Shown here piece after piece: positions 7,836 to 17,514 of a DNA stretch of 64,000 bases. Source of the stretch: Empedobacter falsenii (lineage in GTDB: Bacteria; Bacteroidota; Bacteroidia; Flavobacteriales; Weeksellaceae); the NCBI RefSeq assembly GCF_013488205.1, contig NZ_CP040908.1, forward strand, positions 1,155,876 through 1,219,875, written 5' to 3'. The translations under genes and the position numbers were made by a program. The stretch's first letter is position 1, and every line of letters starts with the position of its first letter. The notes beneath the pieces are model-generated. The model saw only the letters and a program-made list of their open reading frames with translations, had not been told where the DNA came from and ran no database searches.

Positions 7836-9188
7836 TTATTGCTTTGATACAAGAAAGACCTGATGCCCTGCTTTTAGTGTAACTTTTGGAGTGCGTACTT
7901 TCTTGGCGAAATAGCCCGAAACTCCCTGCACCACGCCACGGCTTAAATCTGCAGCTACCTGTTGTCCTGCATTCTGGGTAAGCATCAGACTGGTTCCACC
8001 TGTCTGACTCATATTGCCCGCCATTTCGGTAAGAGCATTCATTTCAGGAGAATACGGAACATACAGACCTTGCTGTCCGTCCAGATCATAGATGGTGATA
8101 TCAACCGGAATGATATTGCCCTCCAGTTCAACAGAGGTAATTTTAAGCTGTAAACGTCCTCCTTGAAATTTGGCATTAGCTGTTACAATGGTTCCCTGTG
8201 GAATAGTACGGCTTGGTGTTTTTGCAGGTTCTAATAATCGTAAACGAACACCGGTTTCGCCAACCACTGTTTGTGCATCGTGTACACAGGCTTTGATACT
8301 GTTTTTGGGTTGTACCATTTGTTCGGTAGTACTTGCTGTATAAAACCCTCTGTTTCGGGTTTCGCTCCAATTTTCCAAAAACTCACTATCTGTAGGCTCA
8401 CGATACAAGGCGGATACGGTATTCTTCCTTGCAGCAGTAAATGATACAAAATGTTCTTTTTTATTCTCACCCGAAGCCACTGAAGTGGTACTATTTGTTG
8501 CAGGTACAGGTTGTTCTGCGGTGTTGGTATTCGTATTTGTCGGGAGATATTTTGCCGCCATCTGATAGGATTTTTCCATCAATGCAATCTGGTCATCTAC
8601 AGTTGTAGGCTTTGGCAGATCTCTATCAGCTAGTTGTTCTTTCAACTCGTCCAATTGCTTGCGAAGTTCCATTGTTTCAGAATTGTTGTCCTGATAGAAA
8701 TTACCCAATGTACTTTGTGCATTTCGATAGCTGTTCAATGCAGGATTACTGTTTCTTCCCGAATTTCTACTACCACCTCCATAGCCGGTGCTTTCATCAT
8801 CATCTTCGGTAAATTCATCCACAGGCTCTTTCTTGTCATCGGTGTTCCAATAATCTGAAAGCGTTGCTAAACCATTACGCTTCTCCTGTTCTTTGCGTTC
8901 CAACATTTCAAGTTCATACGCCTTGCCTTTGTCGGCAGGCATTCCTGCTCCGGTAGCCTGTGGCACGTCATCGTTTAGCCCGATGTTTTCGATTTCCTTT
9001 TTGTCTTCCGACGGTTTAAAAATTAAATACATACAACCCACGAAAACAATACCCATCAAACCAAAAATCAAAGGCTTTTTGAGCTTTTCCGTTTTATTCT
9101 CCTTACCGTTTTGCAGTACATCGGCGGTTTCTTTCGGGTTACCCTCCGTTACCCGAACAACCGACTTTTTGTTCTCATTTTCTTTCAT
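7836..9188 (-). CDS. traM: Conjugative transposon protein TraM (VirB10-like)
   Basis: 450 residues. A cytosolic N-terminus is followed by one membrane segment (about 37-55, LIFGLMGIVFVGCMYLIF), a low-complexity Gly/Asn/Ser and coiled-coil-prone periplasmic linker, and a conserved C-terminal domain (about 260-450). This is the VirB10-like scaffold bridging inner and outer membrane. Its start overlaps the traL stop by 14 bp, indicating coupling. Confidence 0.9.
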   Translation of the reverse strand: MKENENKKSVVRVTEGNPKETADVLQNGKENKTEKLKKPLIFGLMGIVFVGCMYLIFKPSEDKKEIENIGLNDDVPQATGAGMPADKGKAYELEMLERKEQEKRNGLATLSDYWNTDDKKEPVDEFTEDDDESTGYGGGSRNSGRNSNPALNSYRNAQSTLGNFYQDNNSETMELRKQLDELKEQLADRDLPKPTTVDDQIALMEKSYQMAAKYLPTNTNTNTAEQPVPATNSTTSVASGENKKEHFVSFTAARKNTVSALYREPTDSEFLENWSETRNRGFYTASTTEQMVQPKNSIKACVHDAQTVVGETGVRLRLLEPAKTPSRTIPQGTIVTANAKFQGGRLQLKITSVELEGNIIPVDITIYDLDGQQGLYVPYSPEMNALTEMAGNMSQTGGTSLMLTQNAGQQVAADLSRGVVQGVSGYFAKKVRTPKVTLKAGHQVFLVSKQ

Positions 9189-9462
9189 AAATCTGATTTT
9201 TTAAAATTGTTGATAATGTGTCCTGTAACCTTGCAGGACTTTCGTTCTTTTTAAGGACAGGGTTTTCAATATGCTCTATCTGTATATCGTTTTTTGAATT
9301 GCTTGTATCGTACCATACTTTGGTAACAACGCCTACAGTAAGCAGTAGATAACCAATAAAGAAGTACAGCGTGTATAGGTGTTGCTTCCTCAATGGTAAA
9401 GCCCTCCAACTGTTGTCCAGCTTGTCAAAAAACCTGTCCATATTTTCCTTGAATTTTTTCAT
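9175..9462 (-). CDS. traL: Conjugal transfer protein TraL (DUF3989)
   Basis: 95 residues with one central membrane segment (LYFFIGYLLLTVGVV) flanked by a basic cytosolic N-terminus and a polar tail. Size, topology and location between traK and traM match the TraL/DUF3989 family. Probably an inner-membrane component of the transfer channel. Confidence 0.82.
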   Translation of the reverse strand: MKKFKENMDRFFDKLDNSWRALPLRKQHLYTLYFFIGYLLLTVGVVTKVWYDTSNSKNDIQIEHIENPVLKKNESPARLQDTLSTILKNQIYERK

Positions 9463-9472
9463 ATATCCTGTT

Positions 9473-10096
9473 TTAACGTTCGATGACCTCTATATCCTTG
9501 TTCTCTACCACCGCAAATTTTTCGATGTTAAAACCTTGGGGATTGTTGTCGGAACGAACGGAGTTTACGAGATAGCAGGAAGTAACCAGGTTACGACGTG
9601 TTACATTACTTGACCTAATGATGAACTGCTTTGCGTAGGTACGCACCGCATAAGGATAATTGTCAAAGTTGCACACTACACTATCTACCTCTATGCGTTG
9701 CTGTACATTACCCGAAATAATACGGCTGTAATACCCTTTTTCAGAAAGGTCTTTGTAATAATCAAAGGCTGATTTATCGGCAAGATTGAAAGCCCTGCTC
9801 ATATTACTTTCAATGGCATTCTTGTCGGGAGCCAGCGTAAAGAACAGTTCATGAAAACGCCTAACGTGTTCCCGAGCCTCAACAGGTCGATTAATATTGG
9901 CATCTTGCGACAGGGCAAGCATTAAGGATTTACCGTTATCCAGTACATAGATTTTTTGACGTTGCTCATCGGCAAAGCTGTAGGATTTCCATACGGCATA
10001 TCCTACAATACCAATACAGAGAACTGCAAATACTATGGCATACAAACGTATCTGCCTAAAGCTGTTTTCTATATTTCTTAAAGTTTTAAATTCCAT
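9473..10096 (-). CDS. traK: Conjugative transposon protein TraK (VirB8-like)
   Basis: 207 residues: a short cytosolic N-terminus, one membrane helix at about 18-35 (YAIVFAVLCIGIVGYAV) and a periplasmic domain. This is the bitopic VirB8-like architecture. It sits between traJ and traL in the canonical order and contains no anomalies. Confidence 0.9.
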   Translation of the reverse strand: MEFKTLRNIENSFRQIRLYAIVFAVLCIGIVGYAVWKSYSFADEQRQKIYVLDNGKSLMLALSQDANINRPVEAREHVRRFHELFFTLAPDKNAIESNMSRAFNLADKSAFDYYKDLSEKGYYSRIISGNVQQRIEVDSVVCNFDNYPYAVRTYAKQFIIRSSNVTRRNLVTSCYLVNSVRSDNNPQGFNIEKFAVVENKDIEVIER

Positions 10097-10116
10097 TGTT
10101 AACTGATTTAATTATT

Positions 10117-11112
10117 TTATTTTCCCATTAATTTGCCACCGATATTCCCTGCCGCCGAACCAGCTCCTGCACCTGCAATATTTCCAGTTTTCATAGCCGC
10201 TTGGTTTACGTTGCGTGTAAAGTTTCCTGCACCTCCGGCTTGGATTACCCATCCTGTTACTGTTGGTATGGTGAAGTATCCGATAATGCCGATAATCATA
10301 AAAATGATGTACACGGTATTGCTGGTATCAGGTATATATGTTGGGTCTGCTAGCATAGCTATATCTCTTTCCAATATGAGAGATTGTATCCTTGCCAGCA
10401 TAGAGCTGAAAAGATCCGAAACGGGAAGCCAGAGATATACACTGACATACCGTGTAATCCATTGTGTGAGCGTGGACTGAAAACCGTCCCATACGGAGAT
10501 AGCAAAAGCAATTGGACCGAGAATGCTTAAAACAATCAGAAAGAACGTTCGGATAGTATCAATGACTAAAGCCGCAGCTTGGAAAAGTATTTCGAGTAGG
10601 TTACGAAACCAATCTTTGATGGCTTTTTCGATCTTGTAGGCTTGTCTGTCCATATACATGCCGGCTATTGTTCCAATATCGGATGGCGACCAGCCCAGTT
10701 CCTCCAGCTTTTTATCAAACTCTTCGTCCGATACCATATAGGCTGTTTCTGGGTTTCTGACCATTGCTTCATATTCCAATTGGTCTTTCTGCTGTTGTAG
10801 CTTGTTCAGATCAAGTACCTGGTCTTCGAGTATTTGATGGGTTCCGGTTACCACAGGACTTAATACCGCATTAATGGTTCCCAACACGATAGTTGGGAAA
10901 AACATAATGCAAAGTCCTAAAGCAAACGGACGAAGTAATGGGAACACATCAATAGGTTCGGCACGGCTTAAAGCCTGCCAAACCTTTAATGCTACATAGA
11001 ACAAAGCTCCCAATCCTGCCAAACCTTTCGCAACCGCAGCCATATCGCCTGCAAGAGGCATCATATCATCGTAGAGCGAACGCAGAAGTTCGTGAAGATT
11101 ATCCCATTCCAT
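10117..11112 (-). CDS. traJ: Conjugative transposon protein TraJ (VirB6-like polytopic)
   Basis: 331 residues with several hydrophobic helices, including clusters near 60-80, 175-215 and 260-290, and a Gly/Ala-rich C-terminus (GNIAGAGAGSAAGNIGG). This is the polytopic inner-membrane TraJ of CTnDOT-like elements, comparable to VirB6/TrbL. It starts 3 bp after the DUF4141 gene's stop, in the same operon. Confidence 0.9.
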   Translation of the reverse strand: MEWDNLHELLRSLYDDMMPLAGDMAAVAKGLAGLGALFYVALKVWQALSRAEPIDVFPLLRPFALGLCIMFFPTIVLGTINAVLSPVVTGTHQILEDQVLDLNKLQQQKDQLEYEAMVRNPETAYMVSDEEFDKKLEELGWSPSDIGTIAGMYMDRQAYKIEKAIKDWFRNLLEILFQAAALVIDTIRTFFLIVLSILGPIAFAISVWDGFQSTLTQWITRYVSVYLWLPVSDLFSSMLARIQSLILERDIAMLADPTYIPDTSNTVYIIFMIIGIIGYFTIPTVTGWVIQAGGAGNFTRNVNQAAMKTGNIAGAGAGSAAGNIGGKLMGK

Positions 11113-11115
11113 AAT

Positions 11116-11748
11116 TTACCAGTATTTTTGGTTAGAAGTTCCGTACAGATCAAGCACTCTTTTAGCATCATTTTTCTTTTTTGCTCTCAGGTAACTTACT
11201 GATATGTTCTTATTGGTGTAATAGCGTACAAGGCTGTGGTATTCTTTTACTTCTTTGTACACCCGGTCAATAATATCCATACGCTCTTTGTCATTCAGTG
11301 AAAGACTTGATGCACTGATGATCTGCTTCAATTCCTTTAGAAGTTCAGTACTTTCATTCAGCAGTGCCGAATACCCGTTACCAATAGCTACTAACTCATT
11401 TGGTTTGAAATTCGGATCGTTCATCATCTTACCGAAATTGGTCACATACATTTCAGACACATCGCCCACTAGCAAAACTGTTTGCTGTACCTTACGAGCA
11501 TCTTTCACAAGGTTGTTGATAGCTTGCAGTTTATCGTAATATTCCTTGCCTTGTTTGTACACTTTTTCAACCTCTTTGAAGTTCTTTACGACATTGCTCA
11601 CAGTGGATGAAGTCTGTACGATTTCATTCGCTGAGTTGAGAATACCTGAAGCCAAATTTGCCGGGTCAGTTACTACAAATTGAGCCTTTGCGGACGGTGC
11701 TACGGCAAACATCATTGCCGTAAGCATCATTAAAAATATTTTTTTCAT
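11116..11748 (-). CDS. traI: DUF4141 conjugal transfer protein (TraI)
   Basis: 210 residues with a signal peptide (MKKIFLMMLTAMMFAVAPSAKA) followed by a largely helical, coiled-coil-prone periplasmic body rich in Lys and Glu. DUF4141 proteins occupy the place between TraG and TraJ and resemble VirB5/TrbJ in layout. Its start is 27 bp after the traG stop. Confidence 0.88.
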   Translation of the reverse strand: MKKIFLMMLTAMMFAVAPSAKAQFVVTDPANLASGILNSANEIVQTSSTVSNVVKNFKEVEKVYKQGKEYYDKLQAINNLVKDARKVQQTVLLVGDVSEMYVTNFGKMMNDPNFKPNELVAIGNGYSALLNESTELLKELKQIISASSLSLNDKERMDIIDRVYKEVKEYHSLVRYYTNKNISVSYLRAKKKNDAKRVLDLYGTSNQKYW

Positions 11749-11775
11749 TGTCTTAAAATTTTTGATTGTTAATAA

Positions 11776-14277
11776 CTATTGATTTAAGTTGTCACGCCTT
11801 TGCATAGCGATATGCTTAATGGCGAGTTCCACATTACCGTCCAATTCGGAAGCGAGTTGCATCACTTCCATTTTTTCGGTTTCTTCTGTCGTGTAAGCCA
11901 AATATTCCTCAAGGCTTACTTCCGTTGCGTACACTGCCGAGTGTGTTCCGCCCAATCCAATCCAAACTTCCTTGTACAAGCGACTGGCATCGTTGTTCAT
12001 ATTGATGGATAGTACCTGTGCTTTTTCTTTATCCGTGAGCCCAAGCATTGCTTGTATATCATCAAACTTGTTCATATACTTACGCTGGTCTAAGAGGATT
12101 TTACAATCGGAATTGTTGATGATACTCTCTTTTACAATAGGCGACTGGATAATATCATCGACTTCTTGGGTTACGACAATAGCTTCTCCGAAGAATTTTC
12201 TTACTGTTTTAAAAAGATACTTTATGTACTCAGCCATTCCTTCTTTTGCAATTGCCTTCCACGCTTCCTCAATCAAAATGAGCTTTCGGATACCTTTCAG
12301 TCTTCTCATCTTGTTGATAAAGACCTCCATAATGATGATGGTAACTATCGGAAAGAGGATTTTGTGATCTTTAATCGCATCAATCTCAAACACGATAAAG
12401 CGTTTGGATAACAAGTCTAACTGCTTGTCCGAGTTCAGCAGATAATCATACTCGCCACCTTTGTAATAAGGTTCTAAAACGTTGAGGAAATTTGCTATAT
12501 CAAAGTCTTTTTCACGAACCTGTTTTTCTTCGAGTACCCTGCGGTAATCTCCTTTTACATATTCATAAAAGCCATTGAATGATGGGAAAATGCCCTCGTT
12601 TTTTATTCGGTCGATATAACCTGAAACGGCATTGGACAAGGCAACTTCCTCTGACCTTGTAGGCGGTTCATCGTCACGTTTCCAAAGCGTGAGTATCAAA
12701 GTTTTGATACTCTCACGCTTTTCAATGTCGAACACACCATCATCGGTGTAAAATGGATTAAAGGCAATCGGGTTATCTTCGGTATAAGTGAAGTAAACAC
12801 CGTCTTCGCCCTTGGTTTTTCCCTTAATCAATTCACACAATCCTTGATAAGAATTTCCTGTATCTACCAGCAATACATGAGCACCTTGCTCGTAGTATTG
12901 CCTAACCATGTGGTTTGTAAAAAAAGATTTTCCCGAACCTGACGGACCAAGTATGAACTTGTTCCGGTTAGTGATAATCCCTCGTTTCATCGGCAAATCC
13001 GAAATATCTAAATGGATAGGTTTTCCTGTAAGCCTGTCAGCCATCTTGATACCAAATGGGGAAGGCGAATTGTGGTAGTTGGTTTCTTCGGTAAAGAAAC
13101 ATAAGGCAGGTTCTATGAATGTGTAAAAACTTTCCTCGCTCGGAAAATCACCTGCATTGCCTGGCATTCCAGCCCAATACAAGGTGGCTACATCCGTTGT
13201 ATTGTGACGTGGCTTGCATTCCATCAATGCTAATGCACTACCGCAATCATTCTTTAGTTGTTTGAGTTCCGTGGGATCTTCCGACCAAGCCATAATATTA
13301 AAGTGTGAACGAACAGAAGAAAGTCCGAATGAATGTGCTTCGTTCAAGTATTTCTCAATCCACTCTTTGTTGATTTGGTTGGCACGGCTGTACCGAGCCA
13401 ACGAGTGCATGTTACGGGCAGATTTCTCAAACTTTTGCAGGTTATCCTCGCTGTTATCCAAAAACAGGTATTGGTTATAGATATGGTTACAGCTAAGGAG
13501 CAATCCTACAGGTGCAGCGAACGATAATCGACAGTCGCTTCGGTCGGTAGAGAGTTTTTCAAACCGGGTATCAGCCGAAACGGTTGCAGGCAGGTCGTCC
13601 GTATCGGACAAGGTGTGCAAGGACAACCTTTTGTTTCCAATACGGACTTCTTCAGCACTGAGTGCGATGTCCTGCATTGCCGTTCCGTTTTCTCTTGACA
13701 GCGTTAAGTATTGCTCCAGCAATCCCTGTGTTTCGTCCGTACCAATGATGTCGTCTTCGGTCAAACGTCGCAGGCTTATAAATCCGCTATCGTTCACAAT
13801 CCGCTCAAACTGAGCCACCGCTTCCATAAATCGGTGTATCGTTTCTTTATTGATTTCCTTTGGAATGAGTGTGCCTTTACAAAGCGAACTGAAATTGCTT
13901 TGCATACGCATTCTATTCTTAGTGGTCTTTGTCAGAAACAAATAGCAGTAATGGTTCAGGAATGGTCGTTCGTTGAAATGACGTTGGTAGGATTTTGACA
14001 GAAAGCTCTGGTCTTCCTGTACCAAATCGGGAGCGTAATTCTCTTTGATGTACCAATCCTGTTTGTGAATGACGGTAAAGTCTGGTAAGGTTTTGATTGC
14101 TTTGTGCCAAGCGGAATGAATAGCCTCGTATTCTGCCGATGCAACGGTAAATAGTTCCGGCAACCGTACTTCAAAACAGGCGGTAATATCTGCATCTTTA
14201 GAAAGAATGCAGTTGTTCTCTACTGCCAGCAAAGGAAATTTGTTTTCCAATGTGGCTGTCTTAGCTACATTTCTCAT
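11776..14277 (-). CDS. traG: Conjugation system ATPase TraG (VirB4-like)
   Basis: 833 residues. A Walker A LGPSGSGKSFF lies near residue 440 and a Walker B LILIEEAWKAI near 670, the usual spacing for VirB4/TraG ATPases. The N-terminal ~400 residues form the family's N-terminal domain. It energises assembly of the mating channel at the inner membrane. Its ATG overlaps the traF stop by 4 bp. Full length, no frameshift. Confidence 0.93.
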   Translation of the reverse strand: MRNVAKTATLENKFPLLAVENNCILSKDADITACFEVRLPELFTVASAEYEAIHSAWHKAIKTLPDFTVIHKQDWYIKENYAPDLVQEDQSFLSKSYQRHFNERPFLNHYCYLFLTKTTKNRMRMQSNFSSLCKGTLIPKEINKETIHRFMEAVAQFERIVNDSGFISLRRLTEDDIIGTDETQGLLEQYLTLSRENGTAMQDIALSAEEVRIGNKRLSLHTLSDTDDLPATVSADTRFEKLSTDRSDCRLSFAAPVGLLLSCNHIYNQYLFLDNSEDNLQKFEKSARNMHSLARYSRANQINKEWIEKYLNEAHSFGLSSVRSHFNIMAWSEDPTELKQLKNDCGSALALMECKPRHNTTDVATLYWAGMPGNAGDFPSEESFYTFIEPALCFFTEETNYHNSPSPFGIKMADRLTGKPIHLDISDLPMKRGIITNRNKFILGPSGSGKSFFTNHMVRQYYEQGAHVLLVDTGNSYQGLCELIKGKTKGEDGVYFTYTEDNPIAFNPFYTDDGVFDIEKRESIKTLILTLWKRDDEPPTRSEEVALSNAVSGYIDRIKNEGIFPSFNGFYEYVKGDYRRVLEEKQVREKDFDIANFLNVLEPYYKGGEYDYLLNSDKQLDLLSKRFIVFEIDAIKDHKILFPIVTIIIMEVFINKMRRLKGIRKLILIEEAWKAIAKEGMAEYIKYLFKTVRKFFGEAIVVTQEVDDIIQSPIVKESIINNSDCKILLDQRKYMNKFDDIQAMLGLTDKEKAQVLSINMNNDASRLYKEVWIGLGGTHSAVYATEVSLEEYLAYTTEETEKMEVMQLASELDGNVELAIKHIAMQRRDNLNQ

Positions 14278-14603
14278 ACGTTTTTGGATTTAGGAGTGAA
14301 TATTAAATACCTGTGTACAGGCTTGCGGCAGATGATGTAACGGGGATGCCTTTTTATGGCTCCCAACTTCATTAGTCCGTGTTCACCATATTTCCTGTTC
14401 AGTAAAAAGGTCTGCCAGATGATAAGCGAAGTACCTCCGGTTCCGAGCAGTAGACAGATGTAAGAGTTTACACCTGCCATATACATTATCATCACGAAGA
14501 TTAAGGTACCGAGCAATCCTCCAGCGAAGATGAACAGGTACTGTGCTTTCAGTCCCTTAAATTCCACCGTTCTTCCGATGCCCTTGTTGATATTGTAATT
14601 CAT
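14274..14603 (-). CDS. traF: Conjugal transfer protein TraF (DUF4133)
   Basis: 109 residues from MNYNINKGIG. The frame stays open 25 codons further upstream, but that part overlaps traE and lacks family character, so the inner start is chosen. Two membrane segments (about 23-42 and 46-62) precede a basic tail, matching DUF4133/TraF. With TraE it is thought to resemble VirB2/VirB3-type membrane parts. Confidence 0.87.
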   Translation of the reverse strand: MNYNINKGIGRTVEFKGLKAQYLFIFAGGLLGTLIFVMIMYMAGVNSYICLLLGTGGTSLIIWQTFLLNRKYGEHGLMKLGAIKRHPRYIICRKPVHRYLIFTPKSKNV

Positions 14604-14614
14604 AAGGCAAAGGA

Positions 14615-14920
14615 TTAAAGGAAGAATGAACGCAGAATGGTAGCTGCTACAATCAGGAAGATACAAGCACCGAACCAAGAAGCTGCCGTCTTGCTTGTGT
14701 CAGGATCTCCACTACTAAATTTGTTATACACCTTAACACCTCCGATGAGCCCTACAACTGCACCGATGGCATAGATGAGTTGAGTTGCAGGATCGAAATA
14801 CGACGTTACCATTTGGGTTGCCTCATTAATACCAGCCGAACCATTTCCCTGTGCAAACGCACCAATTCCTGACAACATCGCTACAGTTGCCAGCAAAACT
14901 TTTTTTCTTTGTTTTTCCAT
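14615..14920 (-). CDS. traE: Conjugal transfer protein TraE (DUF4134)
   Basis: 101 residues: a signal peptide ending near AFAQG, then two hydrophobic helices around a short polar turn, the pilin-like VirB2 layout of DUF4134. It is the first gene of the traE-to-traQ run. Upstream are a 10-bp-phased GCC motif and a CACCTTTG -7-like sequence, which suggests a promoter here even though traD now lies 4.5 kb away. Confidence 0.88.
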   Translation of the reverse strand: MEKQRKKVLLATVAMLSGIGAFAQGNGSAGINEATQMVTSYFDPATQLIYAIGAVVGLIGGVKVYNKFSSGDPDTSKTAASWFGACIFLIVAATILRSFFL

Positions 14921-15007
14921 AATTGAAACACATTAATTTGTTAAGTTCACCCGCACCATGCGGGCTTTCGGGACAAAGGTGTTTCGGAAAACGAGGCAGT
15001 CTAACAA

Positions 15008-15043
15008 ATTGGCAGTCAGAGGAATTATTTGGCGGTTAATGGC
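15008..15043 (-). promoter_or_regulatory. 10-bp-phased GCC motif upstream of traE
   Basis: On the minus strand GCC, GCC, TCC, GCC start exactly 10 bp apart (plus-strand GGC at 15041, 15031, GGA 15021, GGC 15011), including the shared GCCAAATA core and TGACTGCCA. It lies 88 bp from the traE start. A CACCTTTG -7-like element follows 52 bp after the core start. Confidence 0.55.
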
Positions 15044-15075
15044 TTTACAATATATACTTATCAGAAAAAAATACT

Positions 15076-15100
15076 TAAATTTGACTTATTTAGACAAGTC
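15076..15100 (+). promoter_or_regulatory. Promoter and probable operator of the Gabija regulator
   Basis: TAAATTTG (15076-15083) matches the Bacteroidota -7 element TAnnTTTG. It abuts an inverted repeat GACTT-N8-AAGTC (15083-15100), similar in its GACT/AGTC half-sites to C-boxes of restriction-modification controller proteins. The overlap implies that the XRE protein represses its own promoter, located 14 bp before its ATG. Confidence 0.55.
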
Positions 15101-15113
15101 TTAAAAAAGCAAA

Positions 15114-15410
15114 ATGGCATTTGGTAAACATATAAAAGAACTAAGAGAAGATAAAGGCTTATTTCTACGAGAAGTTGGAGCTGCATTAGAATTGGATAGT
15201 GCTTTTATCAGTAAGGTTGAAAATGAAGAAAGACCATTGCCAAGAAAACATATTGAAAGGCTTGCAGAATTTTATAAAATTCCGATTAATGAGTTATTGA
15301 TACTATGGCTGTCGGATAAGATAATTGAGTTGCTGAAAAATGAGCCTGTAAGCAAACAGGTTTTAAAAATATCTCAAAAAAGATTAAAAAAAGAGGAGAA
15401 TAAAAAATAA
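15114..15410 (+). CDS. XRE-family controller-type regulator of the defence module
   Basis: 98 residues. An N-terminal helix-turn-helix (about 7-62; LREDKGLFLREVGAALELDS then FISKVENEERPLPR) resembles the small regulators that accompany restriction-modification genes in Bacteroidota. The Lys-rich tail is probably disordered. It is 22 bp upstream of gajA on the same strand, so it is the first gene of the module and probably limits its expression through the operator noted upstream. Confidence 0.8.
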   Translation: MAFGKHIKELREDKGLFLREVGAALELDSAFISKVENEERPLPRKHIERLAEFYKIPINELLILWLSDKIIELLKNEPVSKQVLKISQKRLKKEENKK

Positions 15411-15432
15411 TCAAATACTATAACCAGCTATT

Positions 15433-17514
15433 ATGAAGATAAAAAAAATAGAAGTTGAAAACTTTCGATTGCTGAAGACTTTCTCTATGGACCTCGAAGA
15501 TGAGCTTTCTCTCGTTATCGGAAAAAACAATACAGGAAAGACTTCCATTCTATCAGTTCTGGATAAATTTATAAATGAGAAAAGTAGATTTTCTTACGAT
15601 GACTTTAATATTGATTTCAAAAACGAAATTGAAGGTTTAATTAAGTCGGGTGATGTTCCAGATGAATTTCTTTCCAAAGGCATTAAGCTAAAAGTTTATA
15701 TTGAATATAATGATACTGATGATTTATCTAATGTCAGCAGAGTATTAATGGATTTAGACCCTGACAATAACAATATTGTTTTAGGTTTTGAATACACTGT
15801 AAGTTATGATGATTTTTTAAGAATAAAAGCTGATTATGCAGGCTTTGCAGCCAGTGAAAATGCAAAAAATGTTAAGAAGAAAGAATATAAACCAAGGGAG
15901 CTAAAATATTTTTTAAAGCAAAACTTAGAAGCTTATTTTAAAATTCATAAATTCTCTTTTGAATACGACACAGCAACAAACAAGATTACTGACACTAAAC
16001 CAATTGACCTTATTAGTGAAAATATTAATTTAAAAGACATCATTAGTTTCAAGTACATAAGTGCAAGGAGAGATGTGACAAATAAGGAAAAGGAAAACAC
16101 ACTATCAAAACAAACCTCAAGCCTCTATAAGAAGAAAGAAGATAGTAGCGATAAAACTCAGGCTACAGAAGACTTTAAAGACCAGCTTTCAGAAACCGAT
16201 AGTACATTAAGCGAGATCTACAAAGACCTATTTAAAGATGTGATAAAAAAAGTACAGGATTTTGGTGGCGTTAAGTTAAATGATACTGACATTGAAATTA
16301 TTTCAACATTACAACACAGAGAATTACTTGAAGGAAATACTACAGTGGTTTACACTCACGATGACCATAAATTACCCGAGCACTATAATGGTTTAGGATA
16401 TATGAACCTTATAAGTATGATTTTTGAAATTGAAATTTTAGTACAGGATTTCAAAAAGGATAAAGACAAAAAGCCAGCAGACATAAATCTACTTATCATA
16501 GAAGAACCTGAAGCTCATACCCATCCCCAAATGCAATACGTCTTTATAAAAAATATAAAAAAGCTACTTAAGGAGGGTGTTAAAAGAGATGATGGGATAA
16601 ATAGACCATTGCAGTACATTATTACAACACATTCATCACACATTGTTGCAGATAGTGATTTCAATGATATAAAATATTTGAAAGCAATAGCAAAAAATGA
16701 TGTGAATGCTAAAAATTTAAAGGATTTAGTGGCTCTATATGATAAAGACCCGAAACACTATCAATTCTTAAAACAATATCTTACAATTAGCAGAGCTGAA
16801 ATCTTTTTTGCTGATAAGGCAGTCCTAATCGAAGGAGATACAGAAAGAATTTTGATACCGACTTTTATGCGAAAAGTAGACTTAGAAGAAGTTGTTCGTT
16901 TAGAAGCAGAAGGTAATGCAGATACATTCTTACCACTTCTGTCTCAAAATATTTCAATTATAGAAGTTGGTGCATATTCACACATATTTGAGAAGTTTAT
17001 CGATTTCTTAGGTATCAAATCATTGATATTAACAGATATTGATGCTATTAAAGTGACAGGTAAAAATACCAAAGGCGATGATGTTTGGGGAGCTTGTCCT
17101 GTTAAAGAAGGCACCAAAACAAGTAATTCTGCAATTGGTCATTTCTTAAATGCTGTAACTTGGGAAGATTTAAAAGCTCTGCCTGTTGGAGGTAGAACAA
17201 TTATTGTCGGGAGTTCTACAATTTGTATATGCTATCAGCAGGAAGAAAACACCTATCACGCAAGGAGTTTTGAAGATGCTTTTATACATCTGAATAGAGC
17301 ATTTGTAAAAGAAAATAAAGATACTTTCCAAGGAATAAAAAACGCTTCTGATTTTGATGACGATGAGAAAAGCCCTTATGATTTAGCAGATAAGTGTGTT
17401 AAGAAGAAAACCCATTTCGCTTTAGATATATTGTATCATAGTGATGAAAACTTTAGTAATTGGAATATTCCGGCTTACATTAAAAATGGTTTGTTATGGC
17501 TGAAGGAAGATTAA
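15433..17514 (+). CDS. gajA: Gabija-type OLD-family ATPase-TOPRIM nuclease (GajA-like)
   Basis: 693 residues. ABC-type ATPase motifs: Walker A GKNNTGKTS from residue 30, Walker B LLIIEEPEAHTHP with E357/E358, and a switch His at 400 (ITTHSSHI). A TOPRIM domain follows, with E467 in VLIEGDTER and the D-x-D at 535/537 (LTDIDA). This is the OLD endonuclease architecture. With the adjoining UvrD-like helicase it matches Gabija, in which GajA nicks DNA when nucleotides are depleted. It is longer than the Bacillus GajA (under 600 residues), mainly by a C-terminal extension. It overlaps gajB by 19 bp. The gene is A+T-rich relative to the tra genes. Confidence 0.82.
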   Translation: MKIKKIEVENFRLLKTFSMDLEDELSLVIGKNNTGKTSILSVLDKFINEKSRFSYDDFNIDFKNEIEGLIKSGDVPDEFLSKGIKLKVYIEYNDTDDLSNVSRVLMDLDPDNNNIVLGFEYTVSYDDFLRIKADYAGFAASENAKNVKKKEYKPRELKYFLKQNLEAYFKIHKFSFEYDTATNKITDTKPIDLISENINLKDIISFKYISARRDVTNKEKENTLSKQTSSLYKKKEDSSDKTQATEDFKDQLSETDSTLSEIYKDLFKDVIKKVQDFGGVKLNDTDIEIISTLQHRELLEGNTTVVYTHDDHKLPEHYNGLGYMNLISMIFEIEILVQDFKKDKDKKPADINLLIIEEPEAHTHPQMQYVFIKNIKKLLKEGVKRDDGINRPLQYIITTHSSHIVADSDFNDIKYLKAIAKNDVNAKNLKDLVALYDKDPKHYQFLKQYLTISRAEIFFADKAVLIEGDTERILIPTFMRKVDLEEVVRLEAEGNADTFLPLLSQNISIIEVGAYSHIFEKFIDFLGIKSLILTDIDAIKVTGKNTKGDDVWGACPVKEGTKTSNSAIGHFLNAVTWEDLKALPVGGRTIIVGSSTICICYQQEENTYHARSFEDAFIHLNRAFVKENKDTFQGIKNASDFDDDEKSPYDLADKCVKKKTHFALDILYHSDENFSNWNIPAYIKNGLLWLKED

